A DNA stretch of 64,000 nt from contig NZ_JTJR01000011.1 of the NCBI RefSeq assembly GCF_001678475.1, forward strand, positions 62,001 through 126,000, in the 5' to 3' direction. A program made the position numbers and the translations under genes. Of the stretch, positions 19,818 to 30,777 are shown piece by piece. Position 1 is the stretch's first letter. Each line of letters opens with the position of its first letter. This stretch comes from Gallibacterium genomosp. 3 (GTDB lineage Bacteria; Pseudomonadota; Gammaproteobacteria; Enterobacterales; Pasteurellaceae). The notes below the pieces were generated by a model that was given only the letters and a program-made list of their open reading frames with translations, did no database searches and was not told where the DNA came from.

Positions 19818-20099
19818 ATGCGTTTATTAGTTGTCGGTTTATTTTGCTTATTATTAATTGCTCTATATAACTTCTGGTTTGGCGATTCTGGTTATAGAAC
19901 CTATCAACAAACTCAAGTAGAGATTGCTGAACAAAAAGTAAAAAATGAGAAACAAAGCCAATTAAACCAAGAAGCAAAAGCAGAAACCCAAGATTTAAAA
20001 CAAGGTTTTTCTGCAGTTGAAGAAAGAGCAAGAATTAATTACGAGATGGTTAAACCAAACGAAACCTTTTATCGAATTTTAAAATCAGAAAAACAATGA
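19818..20099 (+). CDS. ftsB: Cell division protein FtsB
   Basis: A 93-residue bitopic protein: a short N-terminal cytoplasmic stub, one transmembrane helix ([20 protein letters not shown]), then a leucine-zipper-like coiled coil ([20 protein letters not shown]) in the periplasm, ending in the [19 protein letters not shown] segment that contacts FtsL/FtsQ. Length and order before ispD are typical. The stop overlaps the ispD ATG by four bases (ATGA). The 192 bp upstream is shared with divergent fmt and must hold both promoters. Confidence 0.93.
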   Translation: MRLLVVGLFCLLLIALYNFWFGDSGYRTYQQTQVEIAEQKVKNEKQSQLNQEAKAETQDLKQGFSAVEERARINYEMVKPNETFYRILKSEKQ

Positions 20100-20809
20100 G
20101 TACAGATTCATCCCAAATAACACGACGTATTTTTGCGATTGTGCCTGCTGCAGGTATTGGTACTCGTATGCAGTCTGATCGTCCCAAACAATATCTTTCC
20201 TTATTAGGAAAAACCATCTTACAACATACTTTAGAAAAATTATTAAATTACCCTGTAATTGAGAAAATTATTGTGGCAGTAGCAAAAGATGATCCCTATT
20301 TAACTCATTTTCCATTAAAAGATCATCAAAAAATTCAATGGGTTATTGGTGGACAAACTCGAGATCAATCTGTATTGAATGCATTAAACGCAATTACAGA
20401 ACAAGATGTTTGGGTAATGGTTCATGATGCTGCAAGACCCTGTATTACCCATCAAGATTTAGATAAGTTATTACAAATTACTGATCAAAGTGGTGCAATT
20501 TTGGCGAAGCCTGTTGTTGATACAATAAAAAAAGCGTTTCCTACTACAACAGTCATCAAAAAAACAGAAGATCGGTCACAGTTATGGCACGCTCTCACAC
20601 CACAATTTTTTCCTGCCGTACGATTAAAAAACGCATTAATCTCGGCAACACAGCAGGGGCTTACTGTTACTGATGAGGCTTCAGCGCTTGAATTAGTTGG
20701 TGAACATCCACGATTAGTTGCTGGACGAAGTGATAATCTAAAGATTACTCGTCCTGAAGATTTAGCCTTAGCTGAATTTTATCTACTTCAACAACAAAAA
20801 GAGTTTTAA
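20096..20809 (+). CDS. ispD: 2-C-methyl-D-erythritol 4-phosphate cytidylyltransferase
   Basis: A 237-residue IspD of the MEP isoprenoid pathway, making CDP-ME from MEP and CTP. The nucleotide-binding motif [18 protein letters not shown] is at the N-terminus and the HDAARPC block near residue 115. The C-terminal [11 protein letters not shown] motif is also present. It is coupled to ftsB upstream and lies 2 bp before ispF. Confidence 0.96.
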   Translation: MSTDSSQITRRIFAIVPAAGIGTRMQSDRPKQYLSLLGKTILQHTLEKLLNYPVIEKIIVAVAKDDPYLTHFPLKDHQKIQWVIGGQTRDQSVLNALNAITEQDVWVMVHDAARPCITHQDLDKLLQITDQSGAILAKPVVDTIKKAFPTTTVIKKTEDRSQLWHALTPQFFPAVRLKNALISATQQGLTVTDEASALELVGEHPRLVAGRSDNLKITRPEDLALAEFYLLQQQKEF

Positions 20810-20811
20810 AC

Positions 20812-21294
20812 ATGATAAGAATTGGACATGGTTTTGACGTTCATGCATTTACTGATGATGGTAAAGGCTTTGTGATCATTGGTGGGGTAAAAATTCCTTA
20901 TCCAAAAAGTTTACTTGCCCATTCTGATGGCGATGTTGCTTTACACGCTTTAACTGATGCGTTATTAGGTGCCGCTGCATTAGGTGATATTGGAAAGCTT
21001 TTTCCTGATACTGATATGGCTTATAAAAACGCCAATAGCCGTCTTTTATTAATTGAAGCATTTCGCCAAATTCAACAACTGGGATACCAAATTGGTAATG
21101 TAGATATCACTATCATTGCTCAAGCACCAAAAATGCGTCCTTATATTGATCAAATGCGGGCGAATATTGCGGAAGATTTACAGTGCGATATTTCTCAAGT
21201 AAATGTTAAAGCAACGACAACTGAAAAATTAGGTTTTACTGGTCGAGGTGAAGGTATTGCTTGTGAAGCTGTTGCTCTAATCATTAAGCAATAA
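20812..21294 (+). CDS. ispF: 2-C-methyl-D-erythritol 2,4-cyclodiphosphate synthase
   Basis: A 160-residue IspF, cyclising CDP-ME 2-phosphate to ME-cPP in the MEP pathway. The metal and substrate motifs GHGFDVHAF and [19 protein letters not shown] are present, as is the C-terminal [19 protein letters not shown]. Length is standard. In many relatives truD follows ispF; here surE follows after 36 bp. Confidence 0.97.
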   Translation: MIRIGHGFDVHAFTDDGKGFVIIGGVKIPYPKSLLAHSDGDVALHALTDALLGAAALGDIGKLFPDTDMAYKNANSRLLLIEAFRQIQQLGYQIGNVDITIIAQAPKMRPYIDQMRANIAEDLQCDISQVNVKATTTEKLGFTGRGEGIACEAVALIIKQ

Positions 21295-21330
21295 CGTGTT
21301 CTATCCATAGAAATAATAGGAGCTGAAATA

Positions 21331-22071
21331 ATGAATATTTTATTAAGTAATGATGATGGAATTCATGCTGAAGGCATTCAAACTTTAGCAACATATCTAC
21401 GCAAAATCGCTAATGTCATTGTTGTGGCTCCCGATCGTAACCGTAGTGCCGCCTCTTCTTCTCTCACGTTAATAGAACCATTACGTCCAAGATTACTGGA
21501 TAATGGGGATTATTGTGTTAATGGCACACCAGCGGATTGTGTTTATTTAGCAATGAATCATTTACTTTCAGGTAAGATTGATCTTGTCGTTTCAGGTATT
21601 AATGCTGGCGTGAATTTAGGTGATGATATTTTATATTCTGGTACTGTTGCCGCAGCTTTTGAAGGCCGCCATTTAGGATTACCTGCGATAGCCGTTTCAC
21701 TTGATGGCAGACAGCATTACGAAACAGCAGCGCAAATTGTCTGTGAATTAATTCCTAAATTACATTCAAACATTTTGTCTAAAAGAGAGATCTTAAATAT
21801 CAATGTGCCAGATATTCCTTACGATCAACTGAAGGGGATTAAAGTAACCACTTTAGGATACAGATCAAGCGAAGGCGAAATTATTAAACAAACTGATCCT
21901 CGAGGAGAATCAATTTATTGGTTAGGTTTATCGAGCCTACCAGAACATGCTGGTGACGGAACAGATTTCCATGCAGTTGCGAATGGATATGTTTCAATTA
22001 CGCCTATCCAAGCTGATATGACGGCACATCATTCATTAAAAGCTATGCAAGATTGGTTAAATCTAGGATAA
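21331..22071 (+). CDS. surE: 5'/3'-nucleotidase SurE
   Basis: A 246-residue SurE survival protein, a metal-dependent nucleoside monophosphate phosphatase. The metal site motif [13 protein letters not shown] opens the protein, followed by [13 protein letters not shown] and [32 protein letters not shown] ribosome binding site precedes the ATG. The pcm gene follows after 6 bp. Confidence 0.96.
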   Translation: MNILLSNDDGIHAEGIQTLATYLRKIANVIVVAPDRNRSAASSSLTLIEPLRPRLLDNGDYCVNGTPADCVYLAMNHLLSGKIDLVVSGINAGVNLGDDILYSGTVAAAFEGRHLGLPAIAVSLDGRQHYETAAQIVCELIPKLHSNILSKREILNINVPDIPYDQLKGIKVTTLGYRSSEGEIIKQTDPRGESIYWLGLSSLPEHAGDGTDFHAVANGYVSITPIQADMTAHHSLKAMQDWLNLG

Positions 22072-22077
22072 AACACT

Positions 22078-22704
22078 ATGTCCGTTGAGCAACAACGCTT
22101 GGTAAATGAACTTTATCATCGAGGAATTACAGATGAGGCTGTTTTACGTGCAATGTATGAAATTCCTCGCCCATTCTTTGTTGAGGAAATTTTTAGTAAA
22201 CATAGTTATGAAGATATGCCTTTACCGATTGGTGAAGGGCAAACCATTTCTCAACCTTATGTCGTCGCCAAAATGACTTGTTTACTCGCATTACAACCAA
22301 CGGACAAAGTTTTAGAAATTGGTACAGGTAGCGGTTATCAAACCGCTATTTTAGCTAAACTGGTTCAGCACGTTTTTAGTATTGAAAGAATTAAAAAATT
22401 ACAATGGCGTGCAATGCACCGCTTTAAAAAACTTGATCTACATAATATTCGTTTAAAACACGGTGATGGTTGGGAAGGGCTTAAAGGTCATGCTCCTTTC
22501 GATGCCATTATTGTTACTGCTGCACCTTCACAAGTTCCCCCAGCCTTATTAGAGCAACTCGCTGATGGTGGACGCCTAGTATTACCTGTTGGTGATGAAA
22601 ATTACCAAGTATTACAACGTATTACTCGTATTAAAGACAAATATAAAGTCGAAAATATAGAGGAAATTAAATTTGTACCTCTAGTTAAGGGAGATATTCT
22701 ATGA
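22078..22704 (+). CDS. pcm: Protein-L-isoaspartate O-methyltransferase
   Basis: A 208-residue PCMT, which repairs isoaspartyl residues using SAM. GEGQTISQPYVVAKMT and the SAM motif I VLEIGTGSGYQTAILA are diagnostic, and DAIIVTAAPSQVPPALLEQL gives motif II. surE-pcm is a conserved pair. Its stop overlaps the next start as ATGA, so the DedA-like gene is coupled. Confidence 0.96.
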   Translation: MSVEQQRLVNELYHRGITDEAVLRAMYEIPRPFFVEEIFSKHSYEDMPLPIGEGQTISQPYVVAKMTCLLALQPTDKVLEIGTGSGYQTAILAKLVQHVFSIERIKKLQWRAMHRFKKLDLHNIRLKHGDGWEGLKGHAPFDAIIVTAAPSQVPPALLEQLADGGRLVLPVGDENYQVLQRITRIKDKYKVENIEEIKFVPLVKGDIL

Positions 22705-23276
22705 ATTTGTTTGGTCGTTTATATGACAAAACAATGAAATGGTCAAAACACCAATTTGCATTTTATTGGTTATTATTTGTAAGTTTTATCGAAGCTATTT
22801 TTTTCCCAATTCCTCCTGACGTAATGTTAGTTCCTATGTCAATGTCAAAACCCAAAAAAGCATTACACTATGCAATTTATTGTGGTTTCGCTTCAACTAT
22901 TGGTGGTATGTTAGGTTATGCAATAGGGCATTATGCTTTTGATTTAATTAAAGATTATATCACTACTTTAGGATACCAATCGCATTGGGATACTGCGGTT
23001 TCTTGGTTTGAACGCTGGGGAATTTTAGTGGTCTTTGTTGCGGGATTTTCGCCAATTCCATACAAAGTATTCACAATTTGTGCCGGTGTGATGAATATGG
23101 CTTTCCTACCTTTTGTTGCCACCGCATTCGTTTCTCGTACAGCAAGATTTATTCTTGTTGCCAAATTATCTGCTTGGGGTGGAGAACGTTTTGCTGCTCA
23201 ATTACGCAATTATATTGAAATCATTGGCTGGGCCGTTGTAGTATTAGCAGTCTGTGCCTACTTCCTCTTGAAATAA
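22701..23276 (+). CDS. DedA/YqaA-family membrane protein
   Basis: A 191-residue membrane protein of the DedA/SNARE-associated (VTT) superfamily, YqaA branch. Seen are FVSFIEAIFFPIPPDVMLVPMS near the N-terminus, the GYAIGHYAFD segment, and the conserved re-entrant loop region RWGILVVFVAGFSPIPYKVFTICAG. Relatives act in membrane lipid or cation homeostasis, but this branch has no fixed role. It lies between pcm and nlpD in the same operon. Confidence 0.88.
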   Translation: MNLFGRLYDKTMKWSKHQFAFYWLLFVSFIEAIFFPIPPDVMLVPMSMSKPKKALHYAIYCGFASTIGGMLGYAIGHYAFDLIKDYITTLGYQSHWDTAVSWFERWGILVVFVAGFSPIPYKVFTICAGVMNMAFLPFVATAFVSRTARFILVAKLSAWGGERFAAQLRNYIEIIGWAVVVLAVCAYFLLK

Positions 23277-23295
23277 TCATTTAATAGGAATACTT

Positions 23296-24498
23296 ATGAA
23301 ACAATCTTTTTTACTTCTTCCTGTGCTTGCAGCCATTCTTGCTGGCTGTAGTAGTAATAATTCTGCACCTGTTGAAGATGCAGACGGAACCTTAACGCCG
23401 GGAATTATGCAATCTGTTGGAAATGACAGTAATTCAACTTGGGAACCACAAGTACAACAACAACAAATGCCAACAGATATGATGGCAACACCGGCAGCAA
23501 CGCCAACCCAACAACAACCTGTAACTCAACAACCACAACCAACTTATCAACAACCTGCACCTGCCGCAGCACCAGTAGCTACACCAAAACCTGTAGCAAC
23601 ACCTGCTCCAGCTGCAAAACAACAAGTTTCTCAAGATTTTACAATTCCAAGAAATCCGCAAACTAATGCGCCTGACTACAGTAAAATTGATAAAGGATTC
23701 TATAAAGGTTCAACTTATACAGTCCGTAAAGGCGATACAATGTTCTTGATTGCTTATATCTCTGGTATGGATGTACGTGATCTTGCTGCATTAAATAATA
23801 TTCCTGAACCTTACAAATTAAGTGTAGGACAAACATTAAAAGTTAATAATAGTACAGCAGCAACATCAGCTTCTGCACCTGCACCAACTCATTCAGCGCC
23901 AGCAGCTGCTACTCAACCACAGCAACCAGCAGTTACTTATACACCTGGTCCTAATGGTACTGCTTACGGCTCAGACGGTACTATTGTTGGTCCGATTAAA
24001 TCAACTGCTGGTGTAGCACCTACAACCGCAACTAATTCTGTAAATACAGTTCCTGTTACTGCGGAACCAACAGCACCAGTAAGCCAACCAGTTACTACAA
24101 TGCCAGCTGCAACCACTAATAATAGTAATATCACTTGGATCTGGCCAACCAAAGGTAATGTTATCCAAGGATTCTCTAACAGTGATGGTGGTAATAAAGG
24201 GATTGATATCGGCGGATCACGTGGACAAGCCGTTTATGCTGCTGCTCCGGGTCGTGTAGTTTATGCTGGTAATGCTTTAAGAGGTTATGGTAACTTGATC
24301 ATTATTAAACATAATGATGATTATCTTAGTGCCTATGCTCACAACGAAACGATCTTAGTTAAAGATCAGCAACAAGTTACTGCTGGTCAACAGATCGCTA
24401 AAATGGGAAGCTCTGGAACTAATAGTGTAAAACTTCACTTTGAAATTCGTTATAAAGGTAAATCAGTTAATCCAACCACTTACTTACCAAGAAACTAA
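23296..24498 (+). CDS. nlpD: Murein hydrolase activator NlpD
   Basis: A 400-residue outer-membrane lipoprotein (lipobox LAGC at residues 15-18). A long Gln/Pro/Ala-rich linker (about 50-115) leads to a LysM domain (YTVRKGDTMFLIAYI, about 141-184), a second Ala/Thr/Pro linker, and a C-terminal M23/LytM domain (about 285-400). The catalytic histidines are replaced (KGIDIG where HxGxD is usual, KLHFEIR for HLHFEIR), as in NlpD proteins that activate amidase AmiC instead of cutting peptidoglycan. No rpoS follows, in line with Pasteurellaceae lacking RpoS. Confidence 0.94.
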   Translation: MKQSFLLLPVLAAILAGCSSNNSAPVEDADGTLTPGIMQSVGNDSNSTWEPQVQQQQMPTDMMATPAATPTQQQPVTQQPQPTYQQPAPAAAPVATPKPVATPAPAAKQQVSQDFTIPRNPQTNAPDYSKIDKGFYKGSTYTVRKGDTMFLIAYISGMDVRDLAALNNIPEPYKLSVGQTLKVNNSTAATSASAPAPTHSAPAAATQPQQPAVTYTPGPNGTAYGSDGTIVGPIKSTAGVAPTTATNSVNTVPVTAEPTAPVSQPVTTMPAATTNNSNITWIWPTKGNVIQGFSNSDGGNKGIDIGGSRGQAVYAAAPGRVVYAGNALRGYGNLIIIKHNDDYLSAYAHNETILVKDQQQVTAGQQIAKMGSSGTNSVKLHFEIRYKGKSVNPTTYLPRN

Positions 24499-24510
24499 TT
24501 TCTCATTTTT

Positions 24511-24539
24511 AAAACGGTATCTTCAAGATGCCGTTTTTT
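24511..24539 (+). terminator. Intrinsic terminator after nlpD
   Basis: AAAACGGTATCTT pairs with AAGATGCCGTTTT (one G-T pair) around a one-base loop centre and is followed by six T residues. It ends the ftsB-nlpD gene run before mioC. Confidence 0.88.
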
Positions 24540-24626
24540 ATGCCTTAATGAAATTCCTTTTACTTCTTTTCTACTTTTCCGCTACCATAGATTTATTCTT
24601 AGTATTATTAAATTTAAGGAACTCTT

Positions 24627-25076
24627 ATGACGTCTATTTGTATTATTACAGGGAGCACTTTAGGCGGTGCTGAATACTTAGCTGAACATATCGATGATTG
24701 TTTACAACAACACGGCTTTTCTACTCGTATTTTTCATGGTCCTGAGTTAAATCAGGTGATCGAGGATAAAATTTGGTTAGTTGTTACCTCTACACATGGT
24801 GCTGGCGATTTACCAGATAATCTACAACCTTTATTTGAACAATTAGCTGAAGATCAACCTGGTTTAAGTACTTTACGTTTTGCTGTTGTTGGTTTGGGAA
24901 ATAGTGACTACGACACTTTCTGTTTTGCAGTAGATCGTGTAGAAAAAAGCTTAATTGATCTAAAAGCAACTCAACTTTGCCCTTCATTAAGGATCGATGT
25001 TTTATCCACTAATGATCCAGATAAAGATGCTGAAATTTGGTTACCTTCACTACTAGATCAGCTTAAAAATGATTAA
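24627..25076 (+). CDS. mioC: Flavodoxin-like protein MioC
   Basis: A 149-residue FMN-binding flavodoxin-fold protein. The phosphate loop is [15 protein letters not shown], with [11 protein letters not shown] and [15 protein letters not shown] forming the isoalloxazine loops. MioC supports biotin synthase in vitro in E. coli. Its position immediately before the origin and transcription toward it match the E. coli layout, where mioC transcription passes through oriC. Seven GATC sites fall inside this 450 bp gene. Confidence 0.93.
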   Translation: MTSICIITGSTLGGAEYLAEHIDDCLQQHGFSTRIFHGPELNQVIEDKIWLVVTSTHGAGDLPDNLQPLFEQLAEDQPGLSTLRFAVVGLGNSDYDTFCFAVDRVEKSLIDLKATQLCPSLRIDVLSTNDPDKDAEIWLPSLLDQLKND

Positions 25077-25460
25077 ATAATCCACACGATCCTCTGTGGA
25101 TAACTTGCTTATTTTCCGTTATAAAAACTGTTTTTTTCTTGAATATAATCTTGGATCTTTTTTAACCTGTGGATAACTAAGCATTTTATCCACAAGAAAG
25201 ATCACTTTCATCTAGCTGATCTTAACAAACAAAAAAAGATCCTAACTCATTAAGATCTATTAAGAAAATGGATTTCTCCACAAGGATCTCGCGATCTATT
25301 AATAACAATAATAAAAAGATCTCTATATAAAGATCTTATATTACTTTTTGCGATCCTTTTTAAGATCCACCATAAAATTAACTTTTAACAGATCTTAATT
25401 TTTCGGTTAAAATAGCTCGATTTTTTTACCACTCTATAGATTTCAATTTTTAGGTTTTTT
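25077..25460. other. oriC: Chromosomal replication origin oriC
   Basis: The 384 bp gap between mioC and mnmG holds no gene. Three perfect DnaA boxes are present: TGTGGATAA at 25095-25103 and 25168-25176 (reverse) and TTATCCACA at 25186-25194 (forward). One-mismatch boxes lie at 25078-25086 (TAATCCACA) and 25274-25282 (TTCTCCACA). I count 13 GATC Dam sites. Toward mnmG lies an AT-rich stretch with minus-strand 13-mer-like units such as GATCTTTTTATTA (about 25310-25322), the likely unwinding element. The order mioC, DnaA boxes, AT-rich 13-mers, mnmG is that of E. coli oriC. Confidence 0.93.
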
Positions 25461-27350
25461 ATGTTTTATCCAAATAACTATGATGTCATTGTTGTTGGAG
25501 GCGGACATGCGGGTACAGAAGCCGCTCTCGCACCAGCAAGAATGGGATTAAGAACATTATTAATTACACATAATATAGATACTTTAGGACAAATGTCTTG
25601 TAACCCTGCTATTGGTGGGATTGGTAAAGGCCACTTAGTAAAAGAGATCGATGCACTCGGTGGCTTGATGGCTCACGCTACTGATAAAGCTGGGATCCAA
25701 TTCAGAACATTAAATAGCAGTAAAGGGCCTGCGGTACGTGCAACTCGTGCTCAAGCTGATCGTGTTTTATATCGCCAAGCAGTAAGAACAGCTCTTGAAA
25801 ATCAACCTAATTTAGATCTTTTCCAACAAGAAGTAACAGATATTTTAATTGAAAATGGTCATGTTACAGGTGTTACAACTAAAATGGGTCTGACTTTCAA
25901 AGCAAAAGCGGTGGTATTAACAGCAGGGACTTTCTTAGCAGGTAAGATCCATATTGGTTTAGATAATTATGAAGGTGGTCGTGCTGGTGATCCTGCATCA
26001 GTACGTTTAGCAGAACGTTTACGAGATCTTGATTTACGTGTTGCTCGTTTAAAAACAGGAACACCTCCTCGTCTAGATGCGCGTACAATTGATTTTTCTG
26101 TATTAAAACAACAACATGGAGATGAAATTCTTCCTGTATTTTCTTATATGGGAAGTGTTGATGAGCATCCACAACAAGTACCTTGTTACATCACGCATAC
26201 CAATTTAAAAACGCACGATATTATCCGATCTAACTTAGATCGCAGTCCAATGTATACTGGGATCATTGAAGGAGTAGGGCCTCGTTATTGTCCTTCGATC
26301 GAAGATAAAGTTATGCGGTTTGGTGATCGCAATGGGCATCAGATCTTTTTAGAGCCAGAAGGATTAACCAGTAATGAGATCTATCCAAATGGGATCTCAA
26401 CAAGTTTGCCATTTGATGTACAAATGGGGATCGTAAATTCAATGCAAGGTTTAGAAAATGCAAGGATCGTGAAACCGGGTTATGCTATTGAGTACGATTA
26501 CTTTGATCCAAGAGATCTCAAACCTTCATTAGAAACAAAAGCGATCAATGGTTTATTCTTTGCTGGTCAGATCAATGGTACAACAGGTTACGAGGAAGCT
26601 GCAGCACAAGGTATTTTAGCGGGATTAAATGCAGGGTTGCATGTCCAAGATAAAGAAGCTTGGTATCCTCGCCGTGATCAAGCTTATATCGGAGTTTTAG
26701 TTGATGATCTTTGTACACTTGGTACAAAAGAACCTTATCGTGTCTTTACCTCTCGTGCTGAATATCGTTTATTGTTACGTGAAGATAATGCAGATATTCG
26801 TTTAACAGCGATAGGTAGAGAATTAGGTTTGGTTGATGATGCGCGTTGGGCGAGATTTAATCAAAAATTAGAAAATATTGAATTAGAGCGTCAACGTTTA
26901 AGACAGATTTGGATTCATCCACGTTCAGAATATTTAGCAGAAGTTAATGCGGCATTAAATTCACCATTAATGCGAGAAGCTAGTGGTGAGGATCTTTTAC
27001 GTCGTCCAGAAATGACTTATGAGAAATTATGTTCTTTAACGCCATTCCAACCTGCGATGGCAGATAAAGAAGCGGTAGAACAAGTAGAAATTTCAATTAA
27101 GTATCAAGGCTATATTGAACATCAAAATGAAGAAATTGAGCGTCATAAACGCCATGAAAATACTTTAATTCCAGCACATTTTGATTATTCTGCGGTAATT
27201 GGCTTATCAAATGAAGTAAGAGCGAAGCTTGAACAACATAAACCAGTATCGATTGGACAAGCTTCTCGTATTTCTGGAATTACGCCCGCTGCGATTTCAA
27301 TTTTATTAGTTTATTTGAAGAAGCAAGGTATGCTTAAGCGTGGAGAATAA
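25461..27350 (+). CDS. mnmG: tRNA uridine-5-carboxymethylaminomethyl modification enzyme, FAD subunit
   Basis: A 629-residue MnmG (GidA), which with MnmE modifies wobble U34 of several tRNAs. The FAD motif [19 protein letters not shown] is at the N-terminus, then [13 protein letters not shown], then the second signature [14 protein letters not shown] and [18 protein letters not shown]. The C-terminal helical domain binds MnmE. It starts the post-origin gene run. The first two thirds of its coding sequence carry an unusually high number of GATC sites (about 24 by eye), see findings. Confidence 0.97.
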   Translation: MFYPNNYDVIVVGGGHAGTEAALAPARMGLRTLLITHNIDTLGQMSCNPAIGGIGKGHLVKEIDALGGLMAHATDKAGIQFRTLNSSKGPAVRATRAQADRVLYRQAVRTALENQPNLDLFQQEVTDILIENGHVTGVTTKMGLTFKAKAVVLTAGTFLAGKIHIGLDNYEGGRAGDPASVRLAERLRDLDLRVARLKTGTPPRLDARTIDFSVLKQQHGDEILPVFSYMGSVDEHPQQVPCYITHTNLKTHDIIRSNLDRSPMYTGIIEGVGPRYCPSIEDKVMRFGDRNGHQIFLEPEGLTSNEIYPNGISTSLPFDVQMGIVNSMQGLENARIVKPGYAIEYDYFDPRDLKPSLETKAINGLFFAGQINGTTGYEEAAAQGILAGLNAGLHVQDKEAWYPRRDQAYIGVLVDDLCTLGTKEPYRVFTSRAEYRLLLREDNADIRLTAIGRELGLVDDARWARFNQKLENIELERQRLRQIWIHPRSEYLAEVNAALNSPLMREASGEDLLRRPEMTYEKLCSLTPFQPAMADKEAVEQVEISIKYQGYIEHQNEEIERHKRHENTLIPAHFDYSAVIGLSNEVRAKLEQHKPVSIGQASRISGITPAAISILLVYLKKQGMLKRGE

Positions 27351-27357
27351 CAACAGT

Positions 27358-27987
27358 ATGTTACTTGGCAAATTAACTCAATTATTGGCACAAGCTAACA
27401 TTTCTCTACCCGATCAGCAAAAAGCTCAACTAGTGAAGCTAGTTGAGCTTTTACATAAATGGAATAAGGCTTATAACCTGACTTCTGTGCGTGATCCTGA
27501 AGAGATGTTGGTTAAACATATTTTAGATAGTTTAGTGGTTAGCCCTTATTTACAAGGTGAACGATTTATTGATGTTGGTACAGGTCCTGGCTTACCTGGC
27601 TTACCTTTAGCGATTATCAATCCAGATAAACAATTTTATTTATTAGATAGTTTAGGTAAAAGAATTCGTTTTATCCGTAATGCAATTCGAGAATTAGGAT
27701 TAACGAATGTAGAACCTGTTCTAAGTCGAGTGGAAGAGTATCAACCAGAACAAAAATTTGATGGTGTCTTAAGTCGGGCATTTGCATCTTTACAGGATAT
27801 GGCGGAGTGGTGTCAGCATTTACCAAGTGAAAAAGGTATTTTTTATGCTTTAAAAGGACAATACCAAGAAGATGAAGTAAAAATGTTAAATGATAATTTT
27901 CAAATTATTGATGTTATTAAATTAACTGTGCCTGAACTGGTGGGTGAAAGACACTTAATTTGCTTAAAATCTGTAGCAAAAATTTAA
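27358..27987 (+). CDS. rsmG: 16S rRNA m7G527 methyltransferase
   Basis: A 209-residue RsmG (GidB). Signature blocks are [20 protein letters not shown], the SAM motif [28 protein letters not shown] and [11 protein letters not shown] start it at ATG 27358, 7 bp after the mnmG stop, matching the family N-terminus (MLxKLxxLL); a GTG at 27340 inside mnmG would add six residues. The next gene, atpI, follows after ~160 bp with its own promoter. Confidence 0.95.
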   Translation: MLLGKLTQLLAQANISLPDQQKAQLVKLVELLHKWNKAYNLTSVRDPEEMLVKHILDSLVVSPYLQGERFIDVGTGPGLPGLPLAIINPDKQFYLLDSLGKRIRFIRNAIRELGLTNVEPVLSRVEEYQPEQKFDGVLSRAFASLQDMAEWCQHLPSEKGIFYALKGQYQEDEVKMLNDNFQIIDVIKLTVPELVGERHLICLKSVAKI

Positions 27988-28068
27988 CAAAAAAGTACAT
28001 AGCGGCTCAAAAGTTAAATTTTTTCTTAAAAATGTTAAGTTTGTAACACTTTTATAGTATTAAATTGA

Positions 28069-28096
28069 TTGCATAAAATAGAACACCTCGTATAAT
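28069..28096 (+). promoter_or_regulatory. Candidate sigma-70 promoter of the atp operon
   Basis: TTGCAT (28069-28074) and a perfect TATAAT (28091-28096) are 16 bp apart, about 55 bp before the atpI start. A start of transcription near 28103 is expected. This would separate atp expression from mnmG-rsmG. Confidence 0.65.
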
Positions 28097-28150
28097 TGAT
28101 GGTGTTTGAAAGGGCTATGGCCCTTGTATTTAGTAGTAAGTGTCTAAAAT

Positions 28151-29691
<1,541 letters not shown>

Positions 29692-29748
29692 TACATAACG
29701 GATTACTCTGTTATAGAGTAAATCACCAACTTCAATAGGAGGTCCGTT

Positions 29749-30219
29749 GTGAATATCAACGCAACATTAATTGGACAAACAATAGCCTTTATCATCTTTG
29801 TATGGTTTTGTGTGAAATATGTTTGGCCACCAATTATTAAAGCTATCGAAGAACGCCAAACTCAAATTGCGAATGCATTGGCAGCAGCTGAAGTAGCGAA
29901 AAAAGAACAAGCTGATACTAAAGCATTAATTGAACAAGAAGTAAATGCGGCAAAAACACAAGCTCAATCAATTATTGATGCAGCAAATCGTCGTCGTAAT
30001 GAAATCTTGGCAGAAGTGCAAACAGAAGCGGAAGCTTTAAAAGCTAAAATTGTTGAACAAGGTTATGCACAAATTGAAGCAGAACGTAAACGTGTTCAAG
30101 AAGAATTACGTGTTAAAGTTGCTTCATTAGCCGTTGCGGGAGCTGAAAAAATTGTTGCTCGTAATATTGATGAAGCGGCTAATAATGACATCATTGATAA
30201 ACTCGTGTCTGAATTATAA
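29749..30219 (+). CDS. atpF: ATP synthase Fo subunit b
   Basis: A 156-residue subunit with one N-terminal transmembrane helix ([19 protein letters not shown]) and a long Ala/Glu/Lys-rich right-handed coiled coil forming the peripheral stalk. The start is GTG at 29749 behind GGAGGTCCGTT, as in E. coli atpF. Confidence 0.96.
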   Translation: MNINATLIGQTIAFIIFVWFCVKYVWPPIIKAIEERQTQIANALAAAEVAKKEQADTKALIEQEVNAAKTQAQSIIDAANRRRNEILAEVQTEAEALKAKIVEQGYAQIEAERKRVQEELRVKVASLAVAGAEKIVARNIDEAANNDIIDKLVSEL

Positions 30220-30231
30220 GGAAGGTAGGCT

Positions 30232-30765
30232 ATGTCAGAATTTACTACAGTAGCTCGTCCTTATGCGAAAGCGGCTTTTGATTTTGCAATTGAACATGAT
30301 CAATTAGCTCAGTGGCAAACAATGTTAGGTTTTGCGGCGGCTGTAGTTACTGATGATAGAATGCAAAATCTATTAGTCAGCGATTTATCAGCAACAAAAA
30401 TTGCCGATGTGATCATTAAAATTTGTGGTGATCAGTTAGATCAATACGGTGAAAATTTCATTCGTATTATGGCTGAAAATAAACGTTTAAATGTATTACC
30501 AGCCGTTTTAGCACAATTTAAAGAGTATGTGGATGATTACCAATCAATCACAGAAGTTAATGTTACCTCCGCTTTTCCATTAAGTGATAAGCAACAACAA
30601 AATATTATTGCTGCAATGGAAAAAAGGCTTGCTCGTAAAGTTAAATTAAATTGCAATGTGGACAGTACATTAATTGCAGGTGCAGTTATTCGTACCGATG
30701 AGTTTGTCATTGATGGAAGTAGTCGTGGTCAAATTGCTCGTTTAGCTAATGAGTTGCAATTGTAA
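30232..30765 (+). CDS. atpH: ATP synthase F1 subunit delta
   Basis: A 177-residue delta (OSCP) subunit linking the b stalk to the top of F1. The N-terminal [18 protein letters not shown] and the C-terminal [20 protein letters not shown] are characteristic. It lies 12 bp after atpF. Confidence 0.96.
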   Translation: MSEFTTVARPYAKAAFDFAIEHDQLAQWQTMLGFAAAVVTDDRMQNLLVSDLSATKIADVIIKICGDQLDQYGENFIRIMAENKRLNVLPAVLAQFKEYVDDYQSITEVNVTSAFPLSDKQQQNIIAAMEKRLARKVKLNCNVDSTLIAGAVIRTDEFVIDGSSRGQIARLANELQL

Positions 30766-30777
30766 GAGGAAAAAAAG

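Noticed and set aside
23434-23661. Cys/Trp-rich frame opposite the nlpD linker
   Set aside because: It is the antisense image of CAACAA-rich Gln codons and has no independent support.
27988-28150. Possible small RNA or tRNA between rsmG and atpI
   Set aside because: No cloverleaf or conserved RNA fold is visible; the region is explained by the atp promoter and leader. I found no tRNA or rRNA gene anywhere in the window.
29703-29721. TTACTCT/AGAGTAA hairpin between atpE and atpF as a terminator
   Set aside because: The stem is short, GC-poor and lacks a T-run; it may affect message stability but I would not call it a terminator.
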